DNA of 64,000 nucleotides from Pseudonocardiales bacterium (lineage in GTDB: Bacteria > Actinomycetota > Actinomycetes > Mycobacteriales > Pseudonocardiaceae): the NCBI GenBank assembly GCA_023252195.1, contig JAHEXI010000015.1, positions 1 through 64,000 of the forward strand, read 5' to 3'. Below, in pieces: positions 27,720 to 36,422 of the stretch; positions within the stretch are counted from its first letter, which is position 1; every line of letters begins with the position of its first letter. The notes below the pieces were generated by a model that was not told the DNA's origin, searched no databases, and saw only the letters and a program-made list of their open reading frames with translations. A program made the translations under genes and the position numbers.

Positions 27720-28442
27720 TCACGTCAGGTGCCGGGCGAAGAACCGGGCCCCGTCGTCCACCTCGAACCACGGGGTACCGGCGTGCCCGCCCAGATTGGC
27801 GTGCAGCGTCTTCTCCTTGGTGCCGAAGGCGTCGAACAGGTCCAGGACCGGCTGCCGTTCCATCCCTTCGTCGTCCCACTGCAGCAGGAACTGCAGCGGA
27901 ATGGTGACCTGCCGGGCCTCCTCGCGCAGGGTGCCGGGCACGAAACCCCCGGCGAAGAAACCGGCGGCCGAGATGCGCGGCTCAACCACCGCCAGCCGAA
28001 TGCCGATGGCGGTCATCCCCGCGTACCCGACCGGGCCGCCGATCTCGGGCAGCGAAAGGAGGGCGTCCAGGGTGGTCCGCCATTCCGGGACCGCCCTTTC
28101 GACCAGCGGGACGATGAAGGCGTCGACGATCTCGTCGACCGGCTCGCCGGCCTCCATCGCCCGGCGGAGGTCGGCGCGGGCCTGCTCGTCGACGGCGGAA
28201 CGGGGCCGGTCACCGTGCCCGGGGGCGTCGATGGCGGCCACCGCGTAGCCGTACTCCGCCGCGTAGTGCCGGGCCCGGGCCACCAGCCGGGGTTCCCGCT
28301 TGTGCAAGCCGCCGTTGTGGCCGCTGAGGATCAGCGGGGCAGGTGCGGATCCAGGCGTCCACAGGACGCCGGGGATCTCGCCGAGGGTGAATTCGCGTTC
28401 GAGGACGCCGTCGTCGAGGCGCTGTTCGGAAGTGAATCGCAT
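27720..28442 (-). CDS. Alpha/beta hydrolase (dienelactone-hydrolase-like) with Thr at the nucleophile position
   Basis: The 240-aa protein has LILSGHNGGLHKRE (oxyanion region), AVAAIDAPGHGDRPRS, VGYAGMTAIGIRLAVVEPRI, an acidic strand LQFLLQWDDEGM and a terminal His in LHANLGGHAGTPWF. The nucleophile elbow GYAGMTAIG carries Thr144 where most relatives have Ser. It may be an active Thr variant or a non-catalytic relative. ATG at 28442. It stands alone. Confidence 0.8.
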   Translation of the reverse strand: MRFTSEQRLDDGVLEREFTLGEIPGVLWTPGSAPAPLILSGHNGGLHKREPRLVARARHYAAEYGYAVAAIDAPGHGDRPRSAVDEQARADLRRAMEAGEPVDEIVDAFIVPLVERAVPEWRTTLDALLSLPEIGGPVGYAGMTAIGIRLAVVEPRISAAGFFAGGFVPGTLREEARQVTIPLQFLLQWDDEGMERQPVLDLFDAFGTKEKTLHANLGGHAGTPWFEVDDGARFFARHLT

Positions 28443-28693
28443 GGTCGTGCCTTTCGGGAGTGCTCTGGAACGGCGCTCCCGGACGACCTATCGTCCGACC
28501 GTGACCCCGGAGGGGAGCACCCATGTCGATACTGTGTTCACGGGTACCACCTCCTCGTTCTCTCGCACGGCCTCCGGAAAACTAGCATTAGTCGCTGTGG
28601 TCCGCCAACAGGTTTTTGCGGAGGCTCCGTGGCCGGATGCATCGACGAGAAAGGTGGTCGACTGAGCGATGAGTCGGAGTGCTGGCTCGGGTC

Positions 28694-29019
28694 CTATTGG
28701 AGAAACCTCAATGCTGCAGCGTTGATCCCGTCGGGCATATCATCGGCTCTGATGTCGACGCGTGATCGGGCGTCGACGGGGTGACCTCCCATGGCGTCGA
28801 CCACGTCGGAGTCGACGGCGGGCTTCCCGCGCGGCCGACGCGTCCGCGTACGCCAGAACCAGTCGGTGGACCCGCCGGGACGCGCATCGACATGCTCGAA
28901 CCGGCCGGTCATCCGTCGGGCGGTAGCCACACGGCAAGCGCGTCGGAGGCGGTCAGCGCGGCGAATACCCGGTCCGGCGAGGCGTTGATGACTCGGACGG
29001 CGGTGTCAGTCCGACTCAC
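28694..29019 (-). pseudogene. SRPBCC/AHSA1-type gene broken by frameshifts
   Basis: From GTG 29017-29019 the frame reads TAVRVINASPDRVFAALTAS, DALAVWLPPDG and then TGA. One base out of phase it continues MTGRFEHVDARPGGS; another phase gives RLVLAYADASAARE; later VDIRADDMPDGINA appears. Pieced together this is the Bet v 1-like fold of AHSA1 proteins (A-S-P-x-x-V-F-x-A-L-T, then G-R-F-x-x-x-D-x-R-x-G-G-S). At least two indels are needed. The start overlaps the RibD-C remnant by 14 nt, indicating a former operon. Confidence 0.7.
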
Positions 29020-29160
29020 CGCGGGCGCGCCCGTAGCGCTCGTAGATCACGCGCGAGCCGAACGTCGTGGTCTCGACCAAGTCTAGCCGAATGTCTTCGG
29101 TGACCGGCGGCAGGAAGGGCGTGCCGCCACCGACGACGGTACGGCCATTGCCGACACCGC
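29006..29160 (-). pseudogene. 3' end of a RibD-C/dihydrofolate-reductase-like gene
   Basis: The frame reads VVGGGTPFLPPVTEDIRLDL and VETTTFGSRVIYERYGRARG, ending TGA at 29006-29008. The G-G-G-T-P-x-L-P motif followed by L-D-L-V-E-T-x-x-F-G-S-R-V-x-Y-E-R-Y is the end of the RibD C-terminal reductase family. About 130 residues at the N-terminus are lost upstream of 29160. Confidence 0.65.
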
Positions 29161-29311
29161 ACTGAGATCCCGGAAGCGGAACCTTCTACGGGAACGATGC
29201 AGGCCAGGCGGGCTACGCGGATGAGGATGTCCCATAAGACCCGTCCGGTAAAGATTCCCGCAAGGGTACGACAACCGGGACATCAACGGCGGGCAACGAA
29301 TTCTGCCTGCA

Positions 29312-29746
29312 CTAGCGGGCTAGCGGGGCCGCTTGCGCCCGGCTTAGGGCCCCTTCGGCGTCGGCCGCCAGGGCAGCGACGAGGTCGGTCGCTGAGCCGA
29401 CCTCGGTGATGAGATCAATGGCTTCGCCGGCCCATACTGGGATGACGTCGAGGTCGCCGCGAGCGGCAGCGTCGGTGTACGCCTGCTGGGCGGCGGTGTC
29501 CTTGCTGAGTTCCGCTTCCCGATCTCGCCAGCGGTCGAGGAACGCGTTGCGCAACGTGCGGGCCGTGTAATGCGCTGGCCACGCCGCACCTCGTGCGATG
29601 TCGAGGACCCGGCTGCGCTCGGTGTCGCTGCCACGACCGGCGATCAGCGCCTTGGTCACCTCTGGGGAAACGAGCGCTTCAAGACTGGCCTGGAAGCGGG
29701 TACCGACCAGTGCGCCGGCTGCACCGAGGACCAACGCCGCCGCCAC
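29312..29746 (-). pseudogene. C-terminal half of a nitronate monooxygenase
   Basis: The frame reads GVAAALVLGAAGALVGTRFQ, SLEALVSPEVTKALIAGRGS, IARGAAWPAHYTARTLRNAF and VWAGEAIDLITEVGSA. The A-A-L-x-L-G-A-x-G-x-x-x-G-T-R-F phosphate-binding loop identifies FMN-dependent nitronate monooxygenases (2-nitropropane dioxygenases). The N-terminal half of the barrel is missing; at 29743-29746 the sequence switches to an aminoglycoside phosphotransferase fragment. Confidence 0.75.
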
Positions 29747-29880
29747 GCCACGGCGCAGCGTTCCGGATCGGTGCCTACCTCGAAGGTGATCCCGCCCAGC
29801 TCGTTCTCCCACATCGGCCGCACCCGGCGGCCGTGCGCTGCCATCAGAACAGACGCGGGCACCCGGAATATTCGTCGACG
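29743..29880 (-). pseudogene. N-terminal fragment of an aminoglycoside phosphotransferase (APH)-like gene
   Basis: One frame reads FRVPASVLMAAHGRRVRPMW, then ENELGGITFEVGTDPERC. The W-x-N-E-L-G-G-x-T-F-E-V-G segment is the start of the nucleotide-binding lobe of APH(3')-like kinases. It stops within 4 nt of the nitronate monooxygenase fragment, on the same strand but in another frame. No kinase catalytic loop is present. Confidence 0.5.
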
Positions 29881-29982
29881 GCACGCTGGCCACCACTCGG
29901 CAGGTATTGCCGACAGGGCAGCCCGATCCTCCGACCGTGGGCCACTATGAGTGCATTGAGCCGTGAAGCGGAGGGGAGTGTC

Positions 29983-30471
29983 ATGGAGGTGGAGGTCGAA
30001 GAGACGCGGTTGCCCGGGATTGGGCTGCGTCACGACTTCGTCACTGTGCAAGGCCGCCGGATCGGGGTGGTCTCGCAGCGCAACGGCGTCCGGCATGTGG
30101 TGATTTACGACGAGGAGGATTCCGACGCATGCGCCGCCACGGTGGAGCTGACATCCGAGGAAAGTGAGGTCGTGGCGGAGCTGCTCGGCGCGCCGCGGAT
30201 CACCGAGCGGTTCGCCAAACTGCGCGAGCAGGTTGAGGGCCTGGCCACCGACGGGTTGCCCATCGCTCCCGGCTCTCCGTTCGTCAACGCGACGCTCGGG
30301 GATACGGCCATCCGTACTCGCACCGGCGCTTCGGTCGTGGCGGCACTGCGCGGGGACGAGGTGTTCGCCTCGCCGGCCCCGGATTTCCGTTTCCGGGCCG
30401 GTGACCGGCTCATCGTGGTGGGCACCAAGGACGGGGTCAGCGCGGTACGCGCACTACTGGCCTCGGGCTGA
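29983..30471 (+). CDS. Cation:proton antiporter regulatory subunit (KhtT-like, RCK_C domain)
   Basis: The 162-aa protein begins MEVEVEETRLPGIGLRHDFV and has an N-terminal regulatory part, then a C-terminal TrkA-C/RCK_C domain with LGDTAIRTRTGASVVAALRG and FRFRAGDRLIVVGTKDGVSA. Such proteins gate CPA2 K+/H+ antiporters. GAGGGGAGT precedes the ATG at 29983. Its partner antiporter follows 40 nt downstream but is frameshifted twice. Confidence 0.88.
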   Translation: MEVEVEETRLPGIGLRHDFVTVQGRRIGVVSQRNGVRHVVIYDEEDSDACAATVELTSEESEVVAELLGAPRITERFAKLREQVEGLATDGLPIAPGSPFVNATLGDTAIRTRTGASVVAALRGDEVFASPAPDFRFRAGDRLIVVGTKDGVSAVRALLASG

Positions 30472-30511
30472 TGGGTGATCTCGGACTGCCGCTCCGAGTT
30501 GTCGGGGTCTG

Positions 30512-31742
30512 GTGAATCCGACCGCACGCCTGCTGCTCGAGCTCGGTGCCGTGCTGCTGGGCTGGGTGCGGTGGGACGGCTCGCCGGACGGATCGGGCTC
30601 TCCCCGATTCCGCTGTACCTACTGGCCGGGCTGGCCTTCGGTACCGGCGGGCTGCTGCCGCTGCAGGCGCCAGAGAGTTTCTTCGCCACCGGCTCAGAGG
30701 TGGGCGTGGTCCTGCTGCTGCTGGTACTCGGGCTGGAGTACACCGGCGACGAGCTGATCACCAATGTGCGCAGGCAGGCCCCAGTCGGAATGCTCGACCT
30801 GCTGCTCAATGGCCTGCCGGGGGCCGCCTTCGCGATCGTGTTGGGCTGGGGACCGCTCGCGGCCCTGGCGATGTTCGGGGTCACCGCGATCAGCTCGTCA
30901 GGCATCATCTCCAAGGTCCTCACCGATCTCGGCCGGCTGGGCAACCGGGAGACCCCCGCAGTGCTCAGTTGGTGATCGAAGATCTCGCGATGGCCGCATA
31001 TCTGCCGGTGCTCACCGCGCTGATCGCCGCCTCCAGCCTCGTCTCGGCGGTGTACTCGGTACTCGTCGCGCTCGGCACGCTCGCAGTGGTGCTCACCATC
31101 GCGCTGCGGCACGGCGAGGTGGTGACCCGGTTCGTGGGCGCCCGCTCCGACGATGTCCTGCTGCTGCGGGTGCTTGGGCTTGCGCTGCTGGTCGCCGGCG
31201 CCGCTGAGGCGGCCCACGTGTCAGCGGCGGTCGGCGCATTCCTGCTCGGAATCGCGCTGTCCGGGGAGGTCGCCGAGCACATCCGCGGTTTACTCGGCCC
31301 GCTGCGCGACATCTTCGCGGCGGTGTTCTTCGTGTTCTTCGGCCTGTCCACCGACCCCGCATCGTTGCCATCGGAGCTGCTGCCGGCCGCGGTACTCGCC
31401 ATCGTCGGCATCGCAACCAAGCTGGTGACCGGCTGGGTCGCCGGCAGACGCACGGGTGTCGGCCCTGCCGGCCGACTGCGGGCCGGCGCCGCTCTGGTCG
31501 CCCGCGGTGAGTTCTCCATCATCATTGCCGGCCTCGTCGGCGCTTCGGTGATCCCGACCTTCGCACCTACCGTCGCCGCCTACGTGCTGATGATGGCCGT
31601 GCTCGGCCCGCTGGCGCCACGCCTGGTCGATCCACTCGCCCGTCGGCTCGCTCGTCAGGCTGCGCAGCGTCGAGCTGGTCCGCCGGTAAAAAAGTTGTCT
31701 GCCGAGCCGAGGCCCCCGGGGGAGCCTCCAGCCGCAATATGA
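30512..31742 (+). pseudogene. CPA2-family K+/H+ antiporter (KhtU-like) with two single-base frameshifts
   Basis: GTG at 30512 starts NPTARLLLELGAVLLG; one missing base near 30565 shifts the frame to GRLAGRIGLSPIPLYLLAGL, VGVVLLLLVLGLEYTGDELI and FGVTAISSSGIISKVLTDLG. Near 30972 another missing base shifts it to LVIEDLAMAAYLPVLTALIA, VAEHIRGLLGPLRDIFAAVF and GAALVARGEFSIIIAGLV. Together this covers the full membrane exchanger domain of about 400 residues, including the ion-binding regions E-D-L-A and R-G-E-F-S. Both breaks restore cleanly with one inserted base. The stop overlaps the start of the next gene (ATGA). Confidence 0.85.
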
Positions 31743-32236
31743 TGGCTGCGATGAACAGGCACCGCCCGGGGCGGACCGCCCGCACGCTACTGCGAGCGCC
31801 GACAAGACTCTACGACTGGCGCTGCGGATGGCTGCTCGGTCATCGGTTCCTGCGCCTGACGCACGTCGGCCGCAACTCCGGACGTCGCTACCAGACGATG
31901 CTGGAGGTGATCGGGACCGGACCGGCGGGCAACGAGTTCCTGGTCGTAGCTGGTCTGGGCGCTACGGCGGATTGGTATCGCAACTTGCGAGCCACCCCGG
32001 CCGTGGAGGTCGCCATCGGCCGCAGCCGGTTCCGGCCTGTCCATCGGATCCTCAACGTCGAGGAGGCCGTCGCCGCGCTCACTGATTACGAACGCCGCAA
32101 CCGCTTGATCACGCCTGTCATCCGGCGAGTGTTGAGTTGGCTGGTCGATTGGCGCTACGACGGCAGTGGCCCCGCTCGACGACGGCTCGTGCGCGAGCTG
32201 CCCATCGTGGCATTTCGACCCGCCCACGATGGCTGA
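31739..32236 (+). CDS. Nitroreductase-family deazaflavin (F420)-dependent oxidoreductase
   Basis: The Ddn-type split-barrel fold is shown by FLRLTHVGRNSGRRYQTMLE, NEFLVVAGLGATADWYRNLR and AVEVAIGRSRFRPVHRIL. These enzymes bind F420 or related deazaflavins. The 165-aa protein begins at ATG 31739, overlapping the antiporter stop; ATG at 31751 (MNRHRPGR) is an alternative. Substrate unknown. Confidence 0.85.
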   Translation: MMAAMNRHRPGRTARTLLRAPTRLYDWRCGWLLGHRFLRLTHVGRNSGRRYQTMLEVIGTGPAGNEFLVVAGLGATADWYRNLRATPAVEVAIGRSRFRPVHRILNVEEAVAALTDYERRNRLITPVIRRVLSWLVDWRYDGSGPARRRLVRELPIVAFRPAHDG

Positions 32237-32360
32237 AGCGCGGAAGACGAGATCGCAGCGCAGTGACGGCCTGGGCCCGCCGCCTCATCTATCCCACGGA
32301 CCGGAGCATGTGGACATTTCCGGGGATGCGGCGAACGGGTCAGCTAGTGGCATTGATCAG

Positions 32361-32663
32361 TCAGGCGCTGGCGAGCGGCTCGATCTCCTTGAGAGCGGGG
32401 GCGAGCCGGTCACGTTCGAGTTCCAGGTCATAACGACTTTGGAGGTTCAGCCAGAAACGCTCGGTGGTTCCGAAATACCGCGCAAGTCGCAGCGCGGTGT
32501 CGGCGCTGACCCGTCGCTTCCCGTGCACGATCTCGTTGATGCGACGCGGCGGGACGGCGATAGCCACAGCCAGACGGTGCTGAGTGACACCGAGCGGCTC
32601 CAGGTACTCCTGCAACAGCACCTCGCCCGGGTGGATGGGAGCCATGGTCAGGGGAGCAGTCAC
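32361..32663 (-). CDS. higA: HigA-family antitoxin (XRE)
   Basis: The 100-aa product reads IHPGEVLLQEYLEPLGVTQH, RLAVAIAVPPRRINEIVHGK, RRVSADTALRLARYFGTTER and FWLNLQSRYDLE, the classic HigA/VapI antitoxin with its helix-turn-helix. GTG at 32663 has AGGAGG upstream; ATG at 32645 is another possible start. It lies 9 nt after the remnant of its toxin gene, in normal higB-higA order, but the toxin is truncated, so it is an orphan antitoxin. Confidence 0.9.
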   Translation of the reverse strand: MTAPLTMAPIHPGEVLLQEYLEPLGVTQHRLAVAIAVPPRRINEIVHGKRRVSADTALRLARYFGTTERFWLNLQSRYDLELERDRLAPALKEIEPLASA

Positions 32664-33589
32664 GTGTCCTCCTCAGTGGTAGTCGACGATCTCGACGTCC
32701 TCGGGACCCGCAGCAGTCCAGCGGAAGCAGACGCGCCACTGTCGGTTGATGCGGATGCTGTAGAACCACCCGCCCCGGCCAGACCGGTGAGCTGATCGGA
32801 CAGCGTTCGGAGGCGGGCGCGGGCAGCCGGGTCGTATGCCTGCGGGTCGGCGCGGGCATCGCGCTGACCGTTGTAGTAGCGGCCGGTGATCCCTTCGAGG
32901 GTCGGATCGATCACCAGGCGCAGGGTGGCGTCGACGCCGGACTGCAGCGTGCTCACCGGACGCGACACCATCTTGGTCGACATGTAGGTGGCCGGGTGCA
33001 GGGCGGTGGCCGTGACTCCGGCGCCGGCGAGCTCGTCGGCCAGGTCGAAGGTGAACATGATCTGCGCGAGCTTGCTCTGGCAGTAGGCCTGCCCGCCGCT
33101 ATAGGAGCAGGTGAGCATGACGTCGTCGAAGTCGATCGGCGCCTGCCCCGCGGAGCTGACGTGCACGATCCGAGCCGGCGCAGACGAGCGCAGCGTGGGC
33201 AGCAGCAGCCGGGTGAGTAGGTACCCTGCGAGATAGTTCACGGCGAAGCGCAGTTCGATCCCCTCGGCGCTCTCCTGCCGTCCGTCGGCCGAGCCACCGA
33301 TCCCGGCATTGCTCACCAGCGCGTCCAGCCGCGGATTGTCCGCAGCGACGGCGCCGGCAAGGTCGCGGACCTGGTCCAGGTGCGCGAGATCGGCCTGGTA
33401 CCAGTGCAACCGGTCGCTGCCGGTGGCCTCGGTGATCTCAGCGAGGGTCGCTTTACCGCGGTTGTTATCGCGACCGTGGACGATAACGGTGGCGCCAGCA
33501 CGGGCAAGCTCGGTGGCCAGCGCCTTACCGAGCCCGTCGGTGGCGCCGGTGACGAGCACGGTCTGATCACGGACAGGACGCATGGGCAC
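32660..33589 (-). CDS. Short-chain dehydrogenase/reductase with an aberrant C-terminal tail
   Basis: Rossmann motif [27 protein letters not shown], the catalytic Ser in [11 protein letters not shown] and Y-x3-K in [11 protein letters not shown] are all present. The natural protein probably ends near [15 protein letters not shown] (residue about 275). Instead the frame runs on for some 35 Ser/Thr-rich residues that are out-of-frame HigB DNA, stopping just inside higA. A deletion has therefore joined the SDR 3' end to the middle of higB. The enzyme core is intact and may still work. Substrate unknown. Confidence 0.85.
   Translation of the reverse strand: MPMRPVRDQTVLVTGATDGLGKALATELARAGATVIVHGRDNNRGKATLAEITEATGSDRLHWYQADLAHLDQVRDLAGAVAADNPRLDALVSNAGIGGSADGRQESAEGIELRFAVNYLAGYLLTRLLLPTLRSSAPARIVHVSSAGQAPIDFDDVMLTCSYSGGQAYCQSKLAQIMFTFDLADELAGAGVTATALHPATYMSTKMVSRPVSTLQSGVDATLRLVIDPTLEGITGRYYNGQRDARADPQAYDPAARARLRTLSDQLTGLAGAGGSTASASTDSGASASAGLLRVPRTSRSSTTTEEDT
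32673..32770 (-). pseudogene. higB: 3' remnant of higB toxin
   Basis: In a frame different from the SDR extension the minus strand reads [20 protein letters not shown], then [15 protein letters not shown] at 32673-32675. The S-I-R-I-N-x-Q-W-R-x-C-F-R-W block and V-E-I-V-D-Y-H end are the HigB/RelE-fold toxin C-terminus. About the first 55-60 residues are absent. Confidence 0.85.
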
Positions 33590-33746
33590 GAGCCTTCGTC
33601 ATCACCAGGCTGCGGTCAATCAACAACGTCGGCGACCAGCGTGAGCTATCGCGACTGTCCGTACTTGCGATAGAACTGCAGTGGCCCGAGGGGAGGTGGT
33701 CGATCGCCAACTCCCACCCACCGAAACTATCGTTCGGGAGTACCAG

Positions 33747-34166
33747 ATGAGCACCTCGACCACGCCCTCCGCAGTTCAAGCCTCTCCTGGCGCGGTCCGG
33801 ATTTTTTCGATCCTGAACGGCCTGACGTTGCTGGGAGTGCTGCTCCAAGCGGTGTGGGCAGGTGAGTTCATCGACCGTCATGGGCGGCACAACTGGGTCA
33901 CCGTGCACGAGATCGGTGCGTTCGTCGTCGTCGTCCTCGCGCTGGCCACTGCGGTGGCAGCGATCGCACTGCGGCGGGCGAGCTCGGCGCTCACCTTCGG
34001 AGCGCTTGGGCTGTTTGTGCTGATAGTCGTCCAGACAGGGCTGGGCGAGGCGATCACTAAGGGAAACGCGAACGAGCTGATCACCGCACACATCCCGATC
34101 GCGGTACTGATCTTTGGCTTGGGCGTCTTTCTGTCGGGCGTGGGCGCGCGGCTGCGCCGCAGGTGA
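33747..34166 (+). CDS. Small four-helix membrane protein (DUF6220-like)
   Basis: 139 aa with four predicted membrane segments: FSILNGLTLLGVLLQAVWAG, IGAFVVVVLALATAVAAIAL, LTFGALGLFVLIVVQTGLG and HIPIAVLIFGLGVFLSGVGA, with a basic end (RLRRR). A His and Asn-rich loop (HGRHNWVTVHE) follows the first helix. This fits small actinobacterial membrane proteins of the DUF6220 kind; function unknown. ATG at 33747 follows GGGAG. It is convergent with padR (1 nt apart). Confidence 0.7.
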   Translation: MSTSTTPSAVQASPGAVRIFSILNGLTLLGVLLQAVWAGEFIDRHGRHNWVTVHEIGAFVVVVLALATAVAAIALRRASSALTFGALGLFVLIVVQTGLGEAITKGNANELITAHIPIAVLIFGLGVFLSGVGARLRRR

Positions 34167-34167
34167 C

Positions 34168-34803
34168 CTACTCGGTCACTGGTTCGCTGACCTCCTGGTC
34201 AGGAGTCGGCGCGCCGGCGAGGATGAGATAGAGCGAGCGGCGCGCCTCGGCTAGGACCCTTCGTGCAGCCTGTACCTGCTGGGCGTCACCCATCGCAAGT
34301 TGACGGATTGGGTACCGAAGCTCCTCCAGGGCGCCTCGAAGGTCGCTGCCGCCACCGCAACGTGCGGTGAACTCGGCGAACGGGTCGGGCATCGGTTCGC
34401 CGTGAGCGTGCAAGTATGCCTGACCTGCATCGGTGAGGGTAGCGAGTTTGCGGCCGCCCTGGGCGACGGTGTCGATCAGACCTTCGTCTTGGAGCTGGCT
34501 GAGGGTGGGATAGACGGCTCCGGGGCTGGGTCGCCAGGCACCGGAGGTGCGCTCGGCGATGGCTTGCATGAGTTGGTAGCCGTGCATGGGCTCCTCGGCG
34601 AGCAGCAGCAGCAGGGCAGTGCGCACGTCGCCGCGTTGCGCTCGCCCGCGTCCTGCACCGTGGGGACGGCCGCCGCGTGTTCTGTGACCGCCTGGCCCGT
34701 CAGGCGGTGCGGGGTGGTCGGGGTGGTGACGTCGCCGGCCGTGTGGACGGCCGTCGGCGAGGCGGTCGCCGTACCGATGTGAGTGGTGATGGTCGGGATA
34801 CAT
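34168..34803 (-). CDS. PadR-family transcriptional regulator
   Basis: The PadR winged helix (about residues 60-130) reads VRTALLLLLAEEPMHGYQLM, AIAERTSGAWRPSPGAVYPT and LSQLQDEGLIDTVAQGGRKL; the C-terminal part is helical and dimerising. The first 57 residues are His/Gly/Arg/Pro-rich with HHHSH and HHPDHP, possibly a metal-binding or disordered arm. ATG at 34801-34803 is backed by AGAGGAGAAGG. An inverted repeat at 34852-34870 upstream suggests self-regulation. Confidence 0.9.
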   Translation of the reverse strand: MYPDHHHSHRYGDRLADGRPHGRRRHHPDHPAPPDGPGGHRTRGGRPHGAGRGRAQRGDVRTALLLLLAEEPMHGYQLMQAIAERTSGAWRPSPGAVYPTLSQLQDEGLIDTVAQGGRKLATLTDAGQAYLHAHGEPMPDPFAEFTARCGGGSDLRGALEELRYPIRQLAMGDAQQVQAARRVLAEARRSLYLILAGAPTPDQEVSEPVTE

Positions 34804-34851
34804 GCCTTCTCCTCTGAACTTACGCCGCTCCTACTTGGGCGACACGCTCAT

Positions 34852-34870
34852 GATACATCGCGATAGTATC
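34852..34870. promoter_or_regulatory. Putative PadR operator
   Basis: GATAC (34852-34856) and GTATC (34866-34870) flank a 9-base centre containing ATCGCGAT, itself palindromic. The site lies about 50 nt upstream of padR in a locally AT-richer patch. PadR proteins typically bind such ATAC/GTAT dyads, so autoregulation is likely but untested. Confidence 0.5.
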
Positions 34871-35098
34871 GAGTGCAAGCACTGTCCGCTTCATGCGCGC
34901 GAACGGCGATGACCAGCTGGGAAGATCGCTGTTTGTGTGCCATCAGCTACATGCCGTGTCGCGGGCGTCACACAGATCGTGATCTATCTCCGTTACGGCG
35001 GCAGTGAGTGGCCGGACATGGCTAGTCGGCTTCGCGCCGTCACTGCGATAATCCCGGCCGCGTTGTCTTTCAGCGGATGATGACGAAGGGACGATGAG

Positions 35099-36361
35099 AT
35101 GCGGCGTGCGCTCGCTCTACCGGTCGTGGCGTTGGCGAGCGCGCTCGCGTTGGCCGGCTGCTCGACCGCGACGCCGTCGAATCCCCGCGCTAACCCTCAA
35201 GGCGTCACCACGGACTTCGGCGTCACCCGCACCGAGATCACCCTCGGTGCATTAACCGAGTACTCCGGCCCGTTCAAGGATCTCGGCATCGGGGTGGTGC
35301 ACGGTCAGCAGGTGTGGCTCAACGAGACCAATGCAGCGGGTGGGATCTGCGGCCGAAAGATCAAATTGGAGATCCGCGACGACGAAGACGACGTCGGCAA
35401 GGCGAAGGCCCAGTACGCCGCTCTGGAGCCCACGGTGCTGGGCTTCATGCAGATCCTGGGCTCGTCGGTCACCACGGCACTGAGCCAGAGCCTGATCGAT
35501 AACGAGACCACCGCGGTAGCGCTGTCGAAATCGTCGGACCTGCTGAGCAACCCGTATGTGATCATCCCGGCCACCACATACGACATCGAGATGATCAACG
35601 GCTTGTCCTACCTGATGGAACAGGGCAAGATCCACGACGGCGACACCATCGGGCACCTCTGGCTCGACGGCGAGTACGGCGCCAACGGTCTGCGCGGCGC
35701 CAAGTATTTCGCCCAGCGCCACCATCTCACGCTGCGCAACGCCAAGGTCACCTCAACCACATCGGATATGCGCGCCTTCGTGGGCGCTTTCGCCGGCGCG
35801 CCCCGGGTGAGGGCGATCGCTTTGAGCACCACCCCCGACCAGACCGGGTCGGCCGTCACGGCCAACCAGCAGCTGCGGCTCAATGTGCCGATGATCGGCA
35901 ACAGTGCGGCGTTCACCCCGCAGCTGCTTTTCGGTCCAGCCGCTGGTGCGCTGGTCAACCTTTCGGTGCTGGACAGCTCGGTTCCATTTTCCTCCCTCGC
36001 ACCCAGGGCGGAGTACGTCGCCGATGCCTACCGGAAGGCCGGCTACCTGGAGTTGCCTAACAGCGGGGTGCCCTATGGCTATGCCATCGGCAAGATCTGG
36101 GGCCAGTTGCTCAAGCGGGCCTGCACCAACGGGAACATGAGCCGGTCTGGGATCCAAGAGGCACTGTTCCAGAGCACCAACATCACCACCGACGGGCTGG
36201 TCGCCGACCTGAACTTCGCAAAGCCGGGCTCTCCGGCCGCCCGGGAGACCTCAGTAGGCGTTCCCGATTCCGCCGTGCTCGGCGGGCTACGGGAGGTCAA
36301 GCCGCTGTTCATGGCACCGGATGCACAGAGCTACGTCGCTGCCCACCAGACCGGCGACTGA
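35099..36361 (+). CDS. ABC transporter substrate-binding lipoprotein (branched-chain amino acid type)
   Basis: The signal peptide MRRALALPVVALASALALAG ends with a lipobox and Cys21. The mature protein is a type I periplasmic-binding fold of the LivJ group: EITLGALTEYSGPFKDLGIG, GRKIKLEIRDDEDDVGKAKA, a central TTYDIEMINGLSYLMEQGKI and GYAIGKIWGQLLKRAC. Length 420 aa. ATG at 35099. No permease or ATPase genes accompany it, so it is either an orphan or works with a transporter elsewhere. Confidence 0.88.
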   Translation: MRRALALPVVALASALALAGCSTATPSNPRANPQGVTTDFGVTRTEITLGALTEYSGPFKDLGIGVVHGQQVWLNETNAAGGICGRKIKLEIRDDEDDVGKAKAQYAALEPTVLGFMQILGSSVTTALSQSLIDNETTAVALSKSSDLLSNPYVIIPATTYDIEMINGLSYLMEQGKIHDGDTIGHLWLDGEYGANGLRGAKYFAQRHHLTLRNAKVTSTTSDMRAFVGAFAGAPRVRAIALSTTPDQTGSAVTANQQLRLNVPMIGNSAAFTPQLLFGPAAGALVNLSVLDSSVPFSSLAPRAEYVADAYRKAGYLELPNSGVPYGYAIGKIWGQLLKRACTNGNMSRSGIQEALFQSTNITTDGLVADLNFAKPGSPAARETSVGVPDSAVLGGLREVKPLFMAPDAQSYVAAHQTGD

Positions 36362-36422
36362 TCGGTCAGCATCCCCACGACATCGCCACGCTGGCCGCTG
36401 CGGTGCCCGGCACCCCGGATCG

